Source of the DNA: Chloranthus sessilifolius
Taxonomy: Eukaryota; Streptophyta; Magnoliopsida; Chloranthales; Chloranthaceae
Assembly: GCA_021018995.1 (NCBI GenBank)
Contig: CM037591.1
Span: 5,338,001 to 5,402,000 of the forward strand
Direction: 5' to 3'
Length of the DNA stretch: 64,000 nucleotides
Positions 34,470 to 47,169 of this stretch are shown here, one piece after another (positions within the stretch are counted from its first letter, which is position 1; each line of letters starts with the position of its first letter). Made by a program: the position numbers and the translations under genes. The notes beneath the pieces were generated by a model that was not told where the DNA came from, did not search any database, and saw only the letters and a program-made list of their open reading frames with translations.

Positions 34470-36625
34470 AAGCTATAAATTGTACTCATTCTGACATTGC
34501 ATATGCATCGGGAAACTTAGCCAATACACTCATAATCCTAGTTATAAGCAATTGCCATTTGAAGGGTTCTTAAATACTTAAAAAGGACTATGCACTATTA
34601 TTTACATTTTGGTATATGCCCTGCTGTTTTGTAAGGGTATCGTGATACCTCCTAGAACTCTATCTCTGATGAATCAAAAGCTAGAAGTGGCTATATTTTC
34701 TCCATCGATGCGGAAGCAATTTCTTAGAAATCTAAGAACAAACGATCATTTCTAACTCTACAATGTAGTCAGAACTGATTGTTTTAGCCGTGGCAGGAGA
34801 AGACACAGAATGACTTCGGAATTTCTTATTTGATATTCCTTTTATAGATTTAGCTTATTCCTGAGGTTAAACTTCAATGTGATTGCAATGCTATCGTTTG
34901 TAGAACAAATAAGAATCAAGTATAATAGTAAGTCTAGACAAATACAACGTAAACATGCATGTTTGAGAGAACTCCTTAGAGATGAATTGATATCCATTAA
35001 TGAAATAAGATCACTAGAGAACTTGGTTGACCCCTTAACAAAGGGCCTTGCAAGGGAAAAATATGGTGCACATCAAAGGAGATGAGACTTAATCCAATAG
35101 AAATTTAGTAGTAGTACTCATCCAACTTGAGGACTGGAGACCCCAAGAATCAGGTCCAATGGGAAAAACAATTTCCTGAGTAATTTGAGGAGGTGCACTA
35201 TATATTTAAAATATTATAATTATCCATGTTCCTTCTTATGGTGAGGATAATGGATGAACTATGTTAAAATATAGGTTCTTCTTAATGAATTCTATAGATC
35301 TTTTCAAGAGGGGTGTGTAATCACATAGACACCCTTGATAGACTCACCTAGATGACTGTGGAAGCTACTTCGTATGAGAATCTGACTAGTTCTCTAGAGC
35401 ACTCATTAAATCGAGATATAAGCAGATGGCTGTAAAGTGCTGGTTTGGACACCTGCAGACACCGTGAAATTCTGTGTAGAGCATGTTGGGTGACCTGGTG
35501 GAATACAAATGCCCCCACTTAGGGCGGGAATTAGAAAGGGTTGATCAACTTGCCAATGAAGGTGTTTCAGCGTCTAACACAATTGTCAGGGTTTGGTCTT
35601 AGTTTTCTAGTTTGTGACTAAAGTTTTACTATACTGAGTGTTTGCAGTGTGCATTGTATTTGTCTCTATTTGCCCTTTTCCCATTCATTGTTTCTTTTCA
35701 TTCTTTTTGAGTTTTGGTCATTTGTATCTTCCTTCTTTTAATAAAAGCATCACCTGTGAAATGAAAGTATGAAGCCATGCATCACAAAGGAAATCCCATA
35801 GCCTTCATGAACATATCGAAGAAATAGCCAATGACCACAAGAAAAAGTGTAAACATCTGCCATCCACACATAAGCCATTGATCCATTAGGATCAATATTA
35901 GATTTTCCGGAATTAATATCTTTCCAAATAAGGGACACAGGAACAAAAGATAGAGACAAAATTACAAGGGTTTAGGGGGGAGGGGAGGGGCTAAACACTG
36001 GTAATTGTAACTTTTATAAGTTCTTAAAATAGAAACAAATGTTTGTGACCCACGAAAGTATAGGGTCAGCGGAGGTTAATTGGGCCCTAGGGCGTCAAGT
36101 CCTTAGGCAATCGTTAAGGTCTAGATGAGCTTAGCCTATGTCGGGGAGCTCCCTCCCTCTCTCTCTCTCTCAGCTAGCCGATTTCCTAGGGAGAGCAGAG
36201 AGCCTGTGACAACTATGAGTAGGACCTTTGTTTTTGCATTTTGAAGGAAATGGAGTCGTAGAAGAAGTTGATGTTATATGCATATTGAAGATGGGAGATG
36301 TAGTCTGACTATTGGTCCAAACATAACTGCTTCACCATGCACCTTGAGGAGCTACTTGGAGAAGCCTATGGAGGAGTTTGATCGCTCCGTGCATAATTGG
36401 ATATATGTTTTTACTTTTTACTGATTCTCTAGTAATGGTTTTGAAGTGAAAATTTTTAGGTGATAATTCTTGTTTGTTTTTTCTTTTAATATCTGTATTC
36501 TCTGTACGTGGCACCTTTGCATGGGATGATATTATGAGTAAACCATTCATGCAGCATAATTCATTTTGTCAATTTCCGTAGTGTTGGTACTACGAGTAGT
36601 TGATTTACGGTCCATTTATTGACAG

Positions 36626-36777
36626 CTTGGTCGTCGGGTTCGTGAAATGCGGGAGACAAGAGCTGCTCCGGTGGCTCAAGCCTTTGAGCGGAAGGCATCA
36701 GCATTGGGTCGAAAGGGGCTCACCCATTTACAGTCCTTATCTAGAGGCATGGAATTCATAGATCCATTGGGACTGGG
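36626..36777 (+). CDS. SEC5: SEC5 exon 2
   Basis: Encodes LGRRVREMRETRAAPVAQ and then LTHLQSLSRGMEFIDPLGLG. These match the conserved SEC5 segment RKVRDMRESR...LQSLPRGMECIDPL of Arabidopsis. The exon is 152 nt. It is entered in phase 0 from exon 1 after an AG at 36624-36625 and leaves two bases of a Gly codon before the GT donor at 36778. It is the only recognisable coding between two long introns. Confidence 0.93.
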
Positions 36778-38220
36778 GTAAACTTCTCTATTATTACCAT
36801 GGTCGCCCTTACCGCATTGCTTATCCATATATGATTTATAATCTACTGAGCATTGCGTTTCTCTTTTTTCTTTTATATAAACAATTTGTTGCAACTTCTA
36901 TTATAAGGATTGTTTTGATTTCCTTTTGTTTCTTGGATTAAATTTAATATTACTGTGGGATTACTTTCAGTTTTTACCAAAAGGCTCTTTTATACAACAG
37001 TTGATGTGTATTGCAGAGATATTTCTATAATTTATGTTCTATGAGGAGGTGTTTTCCATAATTTTACTTGTTAATTCTGACAGTCTATCACGGAATAATC
37101 AAATTTATCTTCTATGATACAAGATTGTTCTCAATTGTTAATTAAAGACACTTTTCCGTATCAGTTGATAAAGTCCATGAATCATACTAGAGCAAGCTGT
37201 CTCAGGAGTCTCATTTTAAGTAAATCTAGGTAGGTTAAAAAGTTATGGAAGTATAATTTATGAAAGATAAGTCCTTTTAAAGTTAGAGGTTTACCTTCCA
37301 TAAAATTGTTGAAGTATATTACATGAACGATCAGTCCTTCTAAAGGTTCGAGGGTTACGCCCATTATTATGCATTAATAAACATAGGTTGCTCCTCAGAA
37401 AAAAAAAACATAGGTTAAAATATTTTCCGATCAGATATGCATCTGATTTTCAAGAATGTTTGAAGACCTGAAACCTCTCTAAACCGACCAGAAAATGAGC
37501 CCAATGGGTTTGTGGTCGGTTTTCGGCTTTTAACCCCGAATATTATTGTTATATAAAAACAGGAAAAAAATAAATCTCAACTCATGGGAAAAAACACTAG
37601 TACTTTCTCACTGTTAGACATATCAACTTGCTGTTATAAAGTGTATATTCATGCCTCTTAGTATAGAACAAAAATTCCCTAGAAATTCCATATAACAATT
37701 ACAGTAGCTAGTGCTTATCAGTTCGGTTCGATTTGATTTTCGGTAAAATAACCCTAAACCTGCAACCGAACCGATAAGCTGATTTCCCAAAAAATTCACG
37801 CTGAAATCGAATCAATAAGCATTAAAACTGACCAAAACCTGAAATTTCGGTCACTTTTGGTCGGGCTGGTCGGTTTTCTGCACAGCCCTAGTATTGGTAT
37901 TAGACCAGGCTGAAACCAATTTGTATCACTATTTCATATAAGTATTGACCGATGTTTGCAACCATGAGCTGGATGTCTTTATGTTTGGAGACTTTTGACT
38001 TAATTCTGGTTCCTTTATTCAGTAGGAGAAATTTAATGTTTATGGGAATTCAAATATATACTGTTACCACTTAACAGTCAAGCCTGTACAGTTGAATTTT
38101 TTTTTTTCGCTTGATAAGGTTGCACTAGTTCCATTCCTCCCCATTATGGGTTGCCTTTTCTAATTTTGGTATTTTGCTATTCTTGGCCATGATTCGTGAG
38201 CTAATGTTGCATGCTCTCAG
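36778..38220 (+). other. SEC5: SEC5 intron 2 (1.4 kb)
   Basis: GT...AG intron. It holds two copies of a GATYAGTCCTTYTAAAG stretch near 37250 and 37330, and GC-richer sequence near 37480-37890 ending in CTGCACAGCCCTAG, which looks like the end of a small hAT element. No gene inside. Confidence 0.85.
37478..37890. mobile_element. Probable small hAT element remnant
   Basis: The right edge reads, in reverse, CTAGGGCTGTGCAGAAAACC, a terminus seen in many small plant hAT elements. The interior is rich in CGGTTCGGTT and CCGACC motifs. No left terminus or 8-bp target duplication could be found, so the left limit is a guess. Confidence 0.4.
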
Positions 38221-38324
38221 GATAATCGACAACAGGTCATTAACCTTGATCACCGAGGCTTCGGAAAGCTCTCCAGTTTCTAAAGAAAAACGTGATAAAG
38301 ATTCACAAGATCCAAGCTTTCGTG
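38221..38324 (+). CDS. SEC5: SEC5 exon 3
   Basis: Encodes GIIDNRSLTLITEASESSPV followed by a Ser- and Lys-rich linker ending DPSFR, the plant SEC5 segment GIIDNKTLRLITESS. The exon is 104 nt. It begins after CTCTCAG with one base completing the Gly codon and ends CGTG before GT at 38325. The last G joins AG of exon 4 to make the Glu codon of the conserved EKL motif, which fixes both splice sites. Confidence 0.93.
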
Positions 38325-40196
38325 GTATTTCAGTTTTTGCTCTTGCTCTATCATGTTTATTGGAAGCATAGAATGGACTTCAGTTTTAGCATTTGATTTT
38401 GGACTCCTAGAATATGTGCATTGTTTCATCTCATTTTATTCCTTTTTAGTTTCTGTCTGATGTGCATTACAATTAATATTTAGAATTTACGTATTGATTT
38501 TTTTTTTTTTTCAATTCAAAATTTCAGATACTTATTGCACACATTGATTGGAGCATCTTAAAATCATAATTTTGACCTAATTAATCAATCAATTGGTAGT
38601 TTGGCACTATATGGTCAAACTTTTTTCTCACTGATAAGTATGCTCAACAGGAATTGATGCTTGGTTCATAAATTTATGCTTTAATCCTCTTTCATTTATA
38701 TTTTTTTCACCTCACAGATTCTTTCGTTACTTACTTGAGCTCATTCAGAAGTAGTCTATCTAGAGGTAGCAAAACAGCTCCATGACGCATCAAGAAATCA
38801 CATTCAAGTCTAGTTTTTGGCCTGACTTTTATCTGCTGCAATGGAGGGATATTTTGCTAAAATAAGTGTTTCGAAATGCTGGCTTTATGAGAGCTTTTGG
38901 AAGTTGTCAGCATTTCTCTGAATTAGCTTATCTGGATGTAGATATAATATGCTTGCACAGAGGGTTGTGTAACTGTTACTGCTTTTTTGTGATCCTGTTA
39001 CTGATCACTATTGGTTATAAGCCCTTGCCACATAGCTGTGGTTATGGGCTTAAACCACACACTCAATAACATCTTGTGCTGGTTATAAGCCCTTGCAACA
39101 AACCTACGTTTGTGGGCCTCTCCCTTTGTTCTCTCTTTTCGTTTTTGTATTTAGTTGCATAAAAGTCTAGTGTTGGAACAAACTCAGTTAAAGCCTCGTT
39201 GGCCTCTTCCTTTGTTTCTCTTCTTTTTCGTGTTGCTCAAAATGGCTTCGTCATGTTTTATTTCATAAAGATCAAGCCTTGGTACAAACTTAGTTAAAGC
39301 CTTCATAATACATTGAGATACTCTACTTATCCCTTCCCACATCATTGGTCTCCCTCATCATATGTTGAACAAAATGTCTAGACAATCTGATTTATCAAAA
39401 GCTTGATTTGATAAATTAGCAACTTTTCATGCTAGACTTTACTGCTAAAGCCTAGTTTACAAAATTTGTTGGGCCCCCTCCCCTTCCATAGCATTTGAGG
39501 CCTTCTCCAAGTTGGAAAGGATCTTGACACCATGAAGTAGGGCACTAACTTTAGCTTTCATTATAATCTTTTGCTCTAATGGACCCAAGATTGCTATCAC
39601 ACAATCATACGTCTCAGTTTTAGTAATTCTTCTGAATTACAGGCCTCAGAATGCCTAATGAGCTTTGTTTCAAAGTGAACTTAATGATTCTCTTACATGG
39701 TACTGCTCTTGTTGAAGATATCCCCCCCTTTGCTCACCTTCTTCCACTATGATGTTTTAAACAAATTTTTGAAGCAAATTTTGCAATCTATTTCCTCCTC
39801 TTCAAATGATTTTATTGAATTCCTCAATCTTTTATTATTTCCTAAATATTCCTCTACCCGAAGTGAACAATAAGCATCAACTACGAACATGGCCTTTTAT
39901 GCTAAAGGATCTAGAAGCCACCCCCCAATAAGAAGCTCCTTTTTTTTTGGAAACAACTTAAGTTCAAAATCCTCTGATTAAGTGATGACATGTCACCAAA
40001 TCCCTAAGCTATTGCATAAAGTAAATGCAATTAGTCCATCATCTACAGTTTTCAATGCATGATGCACTTGTTGGTGAGTTAAAAGTTTCTTTAAACGTTT
40101 TTCAATTCTTGATCTTGTTGAATGTTGCTATCCAAATAAATAATGAACTCCCTGAAAGGCAGGAACACTCCATTGGCATGACTTAGAATGGAAATG

Positions 40197-41025
40197 TGAA
40201 ATTCCCTGGTATCCTAGAGTTAGGCATTGCCTAATGTCGTAACACGAAAATAAAATAATAATCCACAACCACAAAACAATCACACGACATATAGATATTA
40301 ACGTGGTAAAACCTAATAAGGGAAATGTCCACGGTTTCCAATCTAGGATCCAAGGCAACGAATGCACTATGAATAATAAACACTTACAGAAGATTTCCGA
40401 ATGATATGCAACCTCTCTAGTCCTATCAAAACCTTCAAAGCCACAAGGGTTGAATTTGCAACTCATTGTCATGGTGTTCCAATTTGTTATCGCCTTCCAA
40501 TCCCCGAATTACCACGACAATCCGCTTGTAATCCAAAGAGAATAAACAACACTCGAATCCTCAAGCACACTCAAATCCTCGAGCAATAACCTCCAAAATA
40601 TAGAGGAAGGACTCTTTTTGATTTGCAAATCAAGGCACAAGATCAAAGGATCTCAACAAGGGATTTAGGGTGTTCTCTCTTCTCAAAGAAGGTTAGGACT
40701 CTATTTTTCGTAGAGAAAGTAACCCTAAAACGAAGTAAAGCTGGTTTGATAGAGGTATCCAGAAATTAGAAAGTTTTCGCACAACTTAATCCCCGGACTT
40801 CCATTAACAACACCATGGTCGACCGTCCATGTGACAGCAGACGACCGTAACACATACGTTACAAATATAATTCCAACTTTACTTGGGGCATCTGTGGACT
40901 ATCAAAAAGTTGATCTAACACCACACAATATATCCACATGCCTAAATAACTTACACTTGGTACATACCTAATACACGAGTAAATATATAGGTTTGGCATG
41001 GATGGTGACAACATAGGATCTAACA
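40197..41025 (-). repeat. 3' LTR of the gag-only element (829 bp)
   Basis: Begins TGAAATTCCC and ends GGATCTAACA. It matches the split LTR at 47841-52268, for example ATCCACAACCACAAAACAAT, ATCCAAGGCAACGAAT and GATCTAACACCACA. On the minus strand the tract ACAAACGGGGAGAT abuts it at 41026-41039, a typical Copia polypurine tract. Confidence 0.9.
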
Positions 41026-41039
41026 ATCTCCCCGTTTGT

Positions 41040-42913
41040 CACAATCCATGACAATCCATGACAAAACAACGTTTACAGGGCCTTAGAAATTGAATCAAAT
41101 CTATCCTTACTACATTCAAAACTATATGTCATGCAAAAATTGCATGGGCTCATCACTCCCCCTAGTAACTAGCAAGGTGTACTCTACACAAACTCACAAT
41201 TTTTATTTTCCAATCCACTCCAAACATCCAACGAAGACATTCTTCTCCCCTTGAAACATCTTAGCAAACAAGTTAATCACAGCTGTTCTATTCAAGCTAC
41301 TCCCTCATTTTTCATGATTTGACAAAGAGTACTATCCAATCTTGCAATATTGAAATTACAAAGATATAGAAACAATGCATAAAGAGAGGAAAAATCCCTT
41401 CATTCATAAAAGAAAACTAATTATATAAAGGGGAGACCAATAAACCAAGCAAAACAATCTAAGAAAGCCACAGATCGAGGAATTAAGTGTGTTTCTTCGA
41501 CGGTCAACCGCCATAGGGCTCACATGCAACCATGAAGAGCAACCCTTTCTGTTTAGACAGAATAGAGAGTTTGAAACCAACGGCCGACTGTGACCTTTTT
41601 ACAGTCGGCAGTGAAGAATATTTATTTTGCCTATACAGAAAACATGGACGACCTATCATTACGGTCGACCGTGCCTTCAGGGCGGTTCATCGTGAATAAA
41701 CCTTCACGAATTGAAAAGAAAAAAATTTAAGCTCAAAGTGACTCTCCAGCTATTCAAGTGACTCAATAAACACAAAATTGAAAGATGCAGACCAATTTAG
41801 ACTGAGAAACACACTTGAATATCCTTCTAACATGAACTCCACTAAATAATAAAAAAGACTCTAAATCAAAAATAAATTGATAATATAAACAGAAAAGGAG
41901 TGTGCCAATGAAATAATCATAGTTTTTGAGTGATGTTCAACTCATGCACACTGAATCAGAAAGGATTGTCTTGCAGTGCATTGAAAATCAAACGTAGAGC
42001 AGGTTATCATCAATAAAAGCACATATGCCAAACTAGAACAATAGTCTTTCAGACAACATAGATATGCATACCAATCAATTGCAACATATGTTTAAAGAGA
42101 TGAATTTGATAGTGCAAAACCATAGAATTCAAAACCCATACAAGATGGAGGATTAGGGTAAGAGACTAAGATAAGCTGATGCCAACAAAATCATGATATT
42201 TGACATTGAGTAGATAGGAGGACAGGTTTGGTAGCTACACACCCTTTCCCACTGTGGGCACACCCTTTTAAGATGCGGCTTTCGCACCAGACTTGAGTTG
42301 GTAGTCATTTTTAATTTTTCCTCTTTTAGTGCAAAGGATTTTTATTATTATTTCATTTTCTTTTTCTTTTTCATTTCAATTAATTTTTTATTCCTCGTTG
42401 ATTTTTTCTTTTGAGTGGAATAGAGGACTACAACTTTCACTCTACTATTAGCTCTGCAGCCCTTTCCACCGTCCACTTAGTGATGACTTTTAAATGAGTC
42501 ATCTGGATAGCCCTTTTCCATAGAAAGAACAACAAGCTCAAAGGCTAAAGACATGGTAATCACTCATTCAGCACAAACTTGAACCCACAGCTGGACATCG
42601 CTTTCAAACAAGAATTCAACCATATCTTGGAAAAAGAAAAGACACATGCATGCTCTAGAAAAAACTATTGGCTGAAACTCACATATGCACAAACATGTGA
42701 TGATGACTACTGTGTAAAGTAGGAAAGGTCTAACATATCCTAATGTGTGTACAAGAATCAACAGAAGACCATTTGACCACAAATAAGCACACAAGAAAAA
42801 CAACTACTACGAAAAATAAACATTTATTATTTTTTAAGAGTTTTTTTTTTTTTTTTCAAAAATGCCTAAGAAAGATGAAGCAATCGAAAAAAATATACAA
42901 GAACTATCAAAGT
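41040..42913. other. Internal non-coding part of the gag-only element
   Basis: No pol-like reading frame was recognised on either strand. It contains CGGTCGACCGT and related short palindromes near 41660 and a T-rich stretch near 42340-42400. Confidence 0.6.
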
Positions 42914-43511
42914 TTAATGAAGATCACTCTTCTCAACCCACCACCTGAGAGTGTTTCTCAGGATAGCAGGAAAAGGTTGACATCCTTTTCTCTCGTTCTT
43001 CATCTTATGATGATAGGGAAAGTGAATAGTCCTATTCAAATTAGGTCCATTAAAGGTCCAATTTCTCCCCCTATCATGGTGATTTCCTTTAGCCATGTGA
43101 GGTTTAGACATCAAGAAAGACCTCTTTTTAATAGCACAATTGGCATTGATATGCCCTTGCCTACCACAATAGAAGCAAGTGGGAACTCTCTTGCCCTTCC
43201 TTCTAGGGACAAAAGCAGACTTATTTACTTTTGGTTTGGGGTTGGTCTTGGCTTTAAAACTTGATGCATGGGAATTGTCGTAGCCAAGACCGCACTGATC
43301 AATTATTGATTTCCCCAAGCCAAATAATTTTTCCATTCTCTCTTCACCCTTGCAAAAATTCGTGAACTTGGTGAGTTCACGCTTGAAATTATTACGGTAC
43401 TCATGGCATTCACTTTCAAGGAACCTCAGTTTATTCTGGAGAATTCTCACATAATCTTCAAGCCTCTCATTGACAATAGTGAGTTCCTCAAACTTAGAGT
43501 GAAGAGGAGTA
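42914..43511 (-). pseudogene. gag C-terminal part with zinc knuckle
   Basis: The minus strand shows a heptad-like coiled-coil stretch (ERLEDYVRILQNKLRFLESE) followed by a basic region and the CCHC knuckle CFYCGRQGHINANC at about 43177-43136. A second knuckle far downstream of the first is a feature of SIRE-like Copia gag proteins. Confidence 0.8.
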
Positions 43512-43938
43512 TTAGGCTGCGTATGACATTGCTCTTTGGTAGCCCCTACCATAACATAGCTCACCTGCTTTAGCAGGTTACCATCCTCTTTATTAACACC
43601 TTGGTACCTGCTTTAGTAGGTACCGCTTCTCCTTGATAACTCCTTGCATAGCAAGATTTTATGCATGATTTACTTGCACTAGCAGTTCTACCCTCCTTTC
43701 TACTAGCTCCCTATCAGAGCAAATAGAATTAGCTTTGACAAGGAGTGAGTAGAGAGGAGGGTAGAACTGCTAAACAGGTAAATCATGCATAAAATCTTGC
43801 TATGCAAGGAGTTATCAAGGAGAAGGGGTACTTGCTAAAGTAGGTACCGGGATGTTAACAAAGAGGATGGTAACCTGCTAAAGCAGGTGAGCTCTGCTAT
43901 GGCAGGGGCTACCAAAGAGCAATGCCATACGCATCCTT
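43512..43938. mobile_element. Long hairpin (foldback element) inside the gag region
   Basis: Two inverted arms of about 200 bp are separated by a few bases near 43735. The left arm contains TTGCTCTTTGGTAGCCCC, CACCTGCTTTAGCAGGTTAC, AACTCCTTGCATAGCAAGAT and GCAGTTCTACCCTCC. All recur inverted in the right arm with few changes. It is flanked on both sides by gag sequence. The low divergence of the arms suggests it is younger than its host element. No target duplication was resolved. Confidence 0.88.
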
Positions 43939-43945
43939 AGCATTT

Positions 43946-44230
43946 TCAGACCAAAAATTTCATTAAGTGCTTATTCTTGTCCTTATGCAATTGCATGCAC
44001 TCAAGATACAATTCACCATAGGCATCACTCAAATCAAAACCATCATTTTCATCATCCGACGTTTCAAGATCAGTAGAAACATTAGACTGATTGCTGGAAG
44101 ACACAAAAGCTCTAAAACCATGTTTAGTCTCATCAGAAGAGGAGTCCTCTTGATCTTCAGTCTCATTGGTCGCAGCCATTTCCTTTGATTTTCCCTTATC
44201 TTTCTTGTAGTTGAGATATTCCGCGGGCAT
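43946..44230 (-). pseudogene. gag middle part
   Basis: Minus-strand acidic segment (SSSDETKHGFRAFVSSSN, then DLETSDDENDGFDLSDAYGE) typical of the linker between the two zinc knuckles of SIRE-like gag. Sequence of the same kind recurs at about 44275-44430. Confidence 0.75.
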
Positions 44231-44430
44231 GAGTCTTCACGATTCGGGATCCCAGGGGGGGGGGGGGGGTAAATGACTCATTGCTGGTAGACACAAAAGC
44301 TCTAAAATCATTTTCAGTATCATCAGAAGAGGAGTCAAATCTTTAGTCTCATAGGTCGCAACCATTTCATTGGATTTTCCCTTATCTTTCTTGCGGTTGA
44401 GATATTCTGCGGCGACGTGCCCATAGCCAC
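44085..44430. repeat. About 150-bp duplication separated by a G run
   Basis: TTGCTGGAAGACACAAAAGC at about 44091 and TTGCTGGTAGACACAAAAGC at about 44281 start two copies. Both run to CCCTTATCTTTCTTG and GTTGAGATATTC. A run of G lies between them at about 44255-44270, just after CGGGATCCCA. Confidence 0.85.
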
Positions 44431-44467
44431 GACACTTATAACATTAGACCCCATCTAAGGATTCCTT

Positions 44468-44914
44468 TTAAGACTTCTTCTTAACCGTCTTTTGTTTGTC
44501 CAATTTTTTCACAGGGTTCGTCTTCCCTTTATCTAATATTTTGAACCACTTTAGAAAGATTGCCAACTCTTCAGAATCAAAATCATCATTGCATTTAGAT
44601 GACGTGAAGGTAATATTCTTGCTCATAGGAGGATCCTGAATCTTGTACTCATATGCTTGGAGGGAATTGACGAGTTCATCAAGATTGATATTCTCAATGT
44701 CTGTGTGTTCGACTATCACATTGATTTTTGATCTAAACCGCTTGGGAAGCGATCTTAGAATTTTGCGATTCGCATTTGAAATTGGTTCTCCCAGATTGAA
44801 AGACCCATTGACAATATCATTAACTCTGATATAGAAATTAGAGAATTTCTCATCCTCCTCCACGTGAAAATTTTCGAATTGAGATGTAAGCATATGAAGC
44901 TTAGCAATCTTCAC
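44468..44914 (-). pseudogene. gag N-terminal part (UBN2-like)
   Basis: Minus-strand segment with KIAKLHMLTSQFENFHVEED, FSNFYIRVNDIVN and KILRSLPKRFRSKINVIVEH, the conserved body of Copia gag polyproteins. A zinc knuckle with CYKCRGYGH follows at about 44450-44424. Confidence 0.88.
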
Positions 44915-45874
44915 TTGGGGAGTTCCCTCATAGGTTGTTTCACGAATCCTGCAAGCATCCTTAGCAACATAACACTAATTCTACAAAACTCAGATGCCGC
45001 TACCATGCCAATAGGGCATTCAACGCCTTAGAGTTATAACCTTCATCATTGTAATCCTCTTGAGTCCAACATTATTTAGGTTTCAGACTCACTTTATCAA
45101 GACCATTGAGACTAGAGGTCTCTACTGGTGGAGTCCAACCATCTTCAATAAAATATCAAATCTTAAGGTCCAAAGATTTGAGAAAGCCTTTCATCCGAAC
45201 CTTCAAATATGGATAATTTGACCCATCAAATAGTGGAGGGTGAGTAATTGACACACCTTCTCTGGTATATCTAGATTACCAAGGAACAACTGGTTCGTGT
45301 AAACACCAAATTTGCGTATAATATAAATCTACCATAAATAAATTATAACAAATTTCCCCTCTCTAGGAGATGATTTTATTAAAATGGTGGACTTTACACT
45401 TTCGGGTATCATAGTCGATTCCCCACTAATTACATCAAAATGAATGCCTCTGATTAAAAGCTATTGAATAAAGAAACTTAATTATATCTCTGAAATAAAC
45501 AAATAAATCTTTAGTCTAGGTCTTCATCGACATCTTTAATCTGTCATGAGATATATGCATAACATGCTGTCTTCATTGGAGATTCGAGAAAATGAAATTG
45601 AGGACGACTGATGGGAGAACCCCTCCTTGAAAAGCCGGTTCCATCTGATCGACAAGCATGAGTTGTTATTGGAGCAAGAACCTCGTGGACGAACCTTAGA
45701 ACAAATTCTTGTTCTCTTGCCTCAGAGATAAATTTGAATACCAGATCCATTCTCCCGGTGACTGGTTATTAGAAGAATTATTACTTTAAGTGATCGAGTA
45801 TCTAATCATGCGTCAAATATCGCGAAATTCCTTAGAATTTGACGATCATAGATTGTTTTGTAATGATTTTACTG

Positions 45875-46415
45875 TTAGATTTGACCAATATTCTAATATT
45901 TGGTCAATGTATGATAAATTCACCGCTGGATCTTGTTAAGATCCAATATTATGATCGTTTGACGAAAAGTCAATGAATCCAACGTTGGATTTGACCAGAA
46001 CCTGAGATTTTGTCAAAACATGATAAATCTACCGTTGGATCTCATCACGATCTCGTAATATGATTGTTTGACCAAAAGTCAACGAGCCCACTGTTATATT
46101 TAATCAAAATCCTGAGATTTGGTCAAAGTTTGATTAATCCACCGTTGGATCTCGTAATATGGTTGTTTGACTAAAAGTTAACGAGTCAACCATTGGATTT
46201 GACCAATATCCTAAGATTTGGTCAAAGTTGGATCGTATCATAATCTTATATTATGATCGTTTGGTCAAAAGTCAATGCATCCACCGTTGAATTTGACCAA
46301 TATCCTAAGATTTGGTCAAAGTATGATAAATCCACTGTTGGATCGTATTACGATCTCATATTATGACCGTGTGACTAAACGTCAACACATCCAATGTTGG
46401 ATTTGACCAATACCT
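45875..46415. repeat. About five tandem units of roughly 110 bp in the leader
   Basis: Units share TTTGACCAATATCCTAAGAT, TTTGGTCAAAG, ATCCACCGTTGGATC and ATATTATGATCGTTTGAC, with unit lengths from about 94 to 112 bp and clear divergence. The array lies between the 5' LTR and gag of the gag-only element. Confidence 0.88.
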
Positions 46416-46639
46416 TGAAAGAATTTCTAATCTCAAGGTTAAGATCCAAACCGTAATTTTAAGGAAATGATGATCCGTAATGCGAGGGAAACTCTAATTT
46501 CGGGTATGATCTAAATCCGGTAATCCGATGGTTGTGAGTGTGGATAGAAAGGTTGCTGTAAATTAGTATTGATTGCGATCATGATATGCGCTGAGTAACG
46601 AAGTCAATCATGGCCATGATGTTATCCACGGCTAAAGCT

Positions 46640-46880
46640 TTCCCCGAATCTATAAATGCAACCCAATTTATGCGGAGGGTCAACTTAATATTGAGAAATG
46701 CAACTCATATGTATAAGGGTTTAGGCATGGGCCTGTGGGCTCACATAGTTCTAAGTGTATCCCATATACGTAAGGGTTACGGGCATGGGCCTATAGTAGG
46801 CCCACATAGTCCCGAATTTATATCCCTGACATAAAGGGTCATGGGCATGGACCTATAGTAGGCCCACATACACCCGAATA
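46640..46880. repeat. Three diverged units with GGGCATGGGCCTATAGTAGG
   Basis: A unit of about 65 bp with GGGCATGGGCCTATAGTAGG or a close form and then CCCACATA recurs near 46708, 46770 and 46832. Non-coding. Confidence 0.75.
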
Positions 46881-47169
46881 AGACCGAAAAAAAACTTAGC
46901 CATGAACCCTAAGCGGGGCCCATATAAATCAAAGTTTTTACCTTAAGAAGAAAAGAGGAGAAAGTCTTCCGGAGTCAAAGTGGCAGAGATTTGACTTGAG
47001 AAATTCCAATCCTTGGCATTGAGGGGTCATTTGCTATTTATAGGTTGTCCGCAAAAGTATGATCCGATGGTCACTGCACCTTAGAACTGATCTATTGTCA
47101 AAATTCAAAGTATGTGGGCAAGTCCCCCGCAAGGACGCATTTTGTTATTATTGTCTCCAAGTAAGAGAG

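Larger units (their letters stand above)
30025..35560 (+). mobile_element. Ty1/Copia fossil in SEC5 intron 1
   Basis: Plus-strand remnants appear in Copia order. A gag start lies near 30455 (KLLDNNNFKQW), a zinc-knuckle block near 31157 and pre-integrase and integrase pieces at 31650-32400. Reverse transcriptase pieces follow at 33010-34130 and an RNase H tail at 34879-35085 (SLENLVDPLTKGLAREK). TTTGTCCCACATTGCTAAGGG near 30025 resembles the start region of plant Copia LTRs. No LTR pair could be matched, so both ends are approximate. It is heavily decayed and old, and carries three later insertions. Confidence 0.8.
29327..36625 (+). other. SEC5: SEC5 intron 1 (7.3 kb)
   Basis: GT...AG intron containing a Copia fossil with three smaller insertions (hAT MITE, Mutator-type MITE, SINE). 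From 29340 to 30020, and from 35760 to 36625, it is AT-rich intron sequence with a CT microsatellite near 36155-36172 and no gene. Confidence 0.85.
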
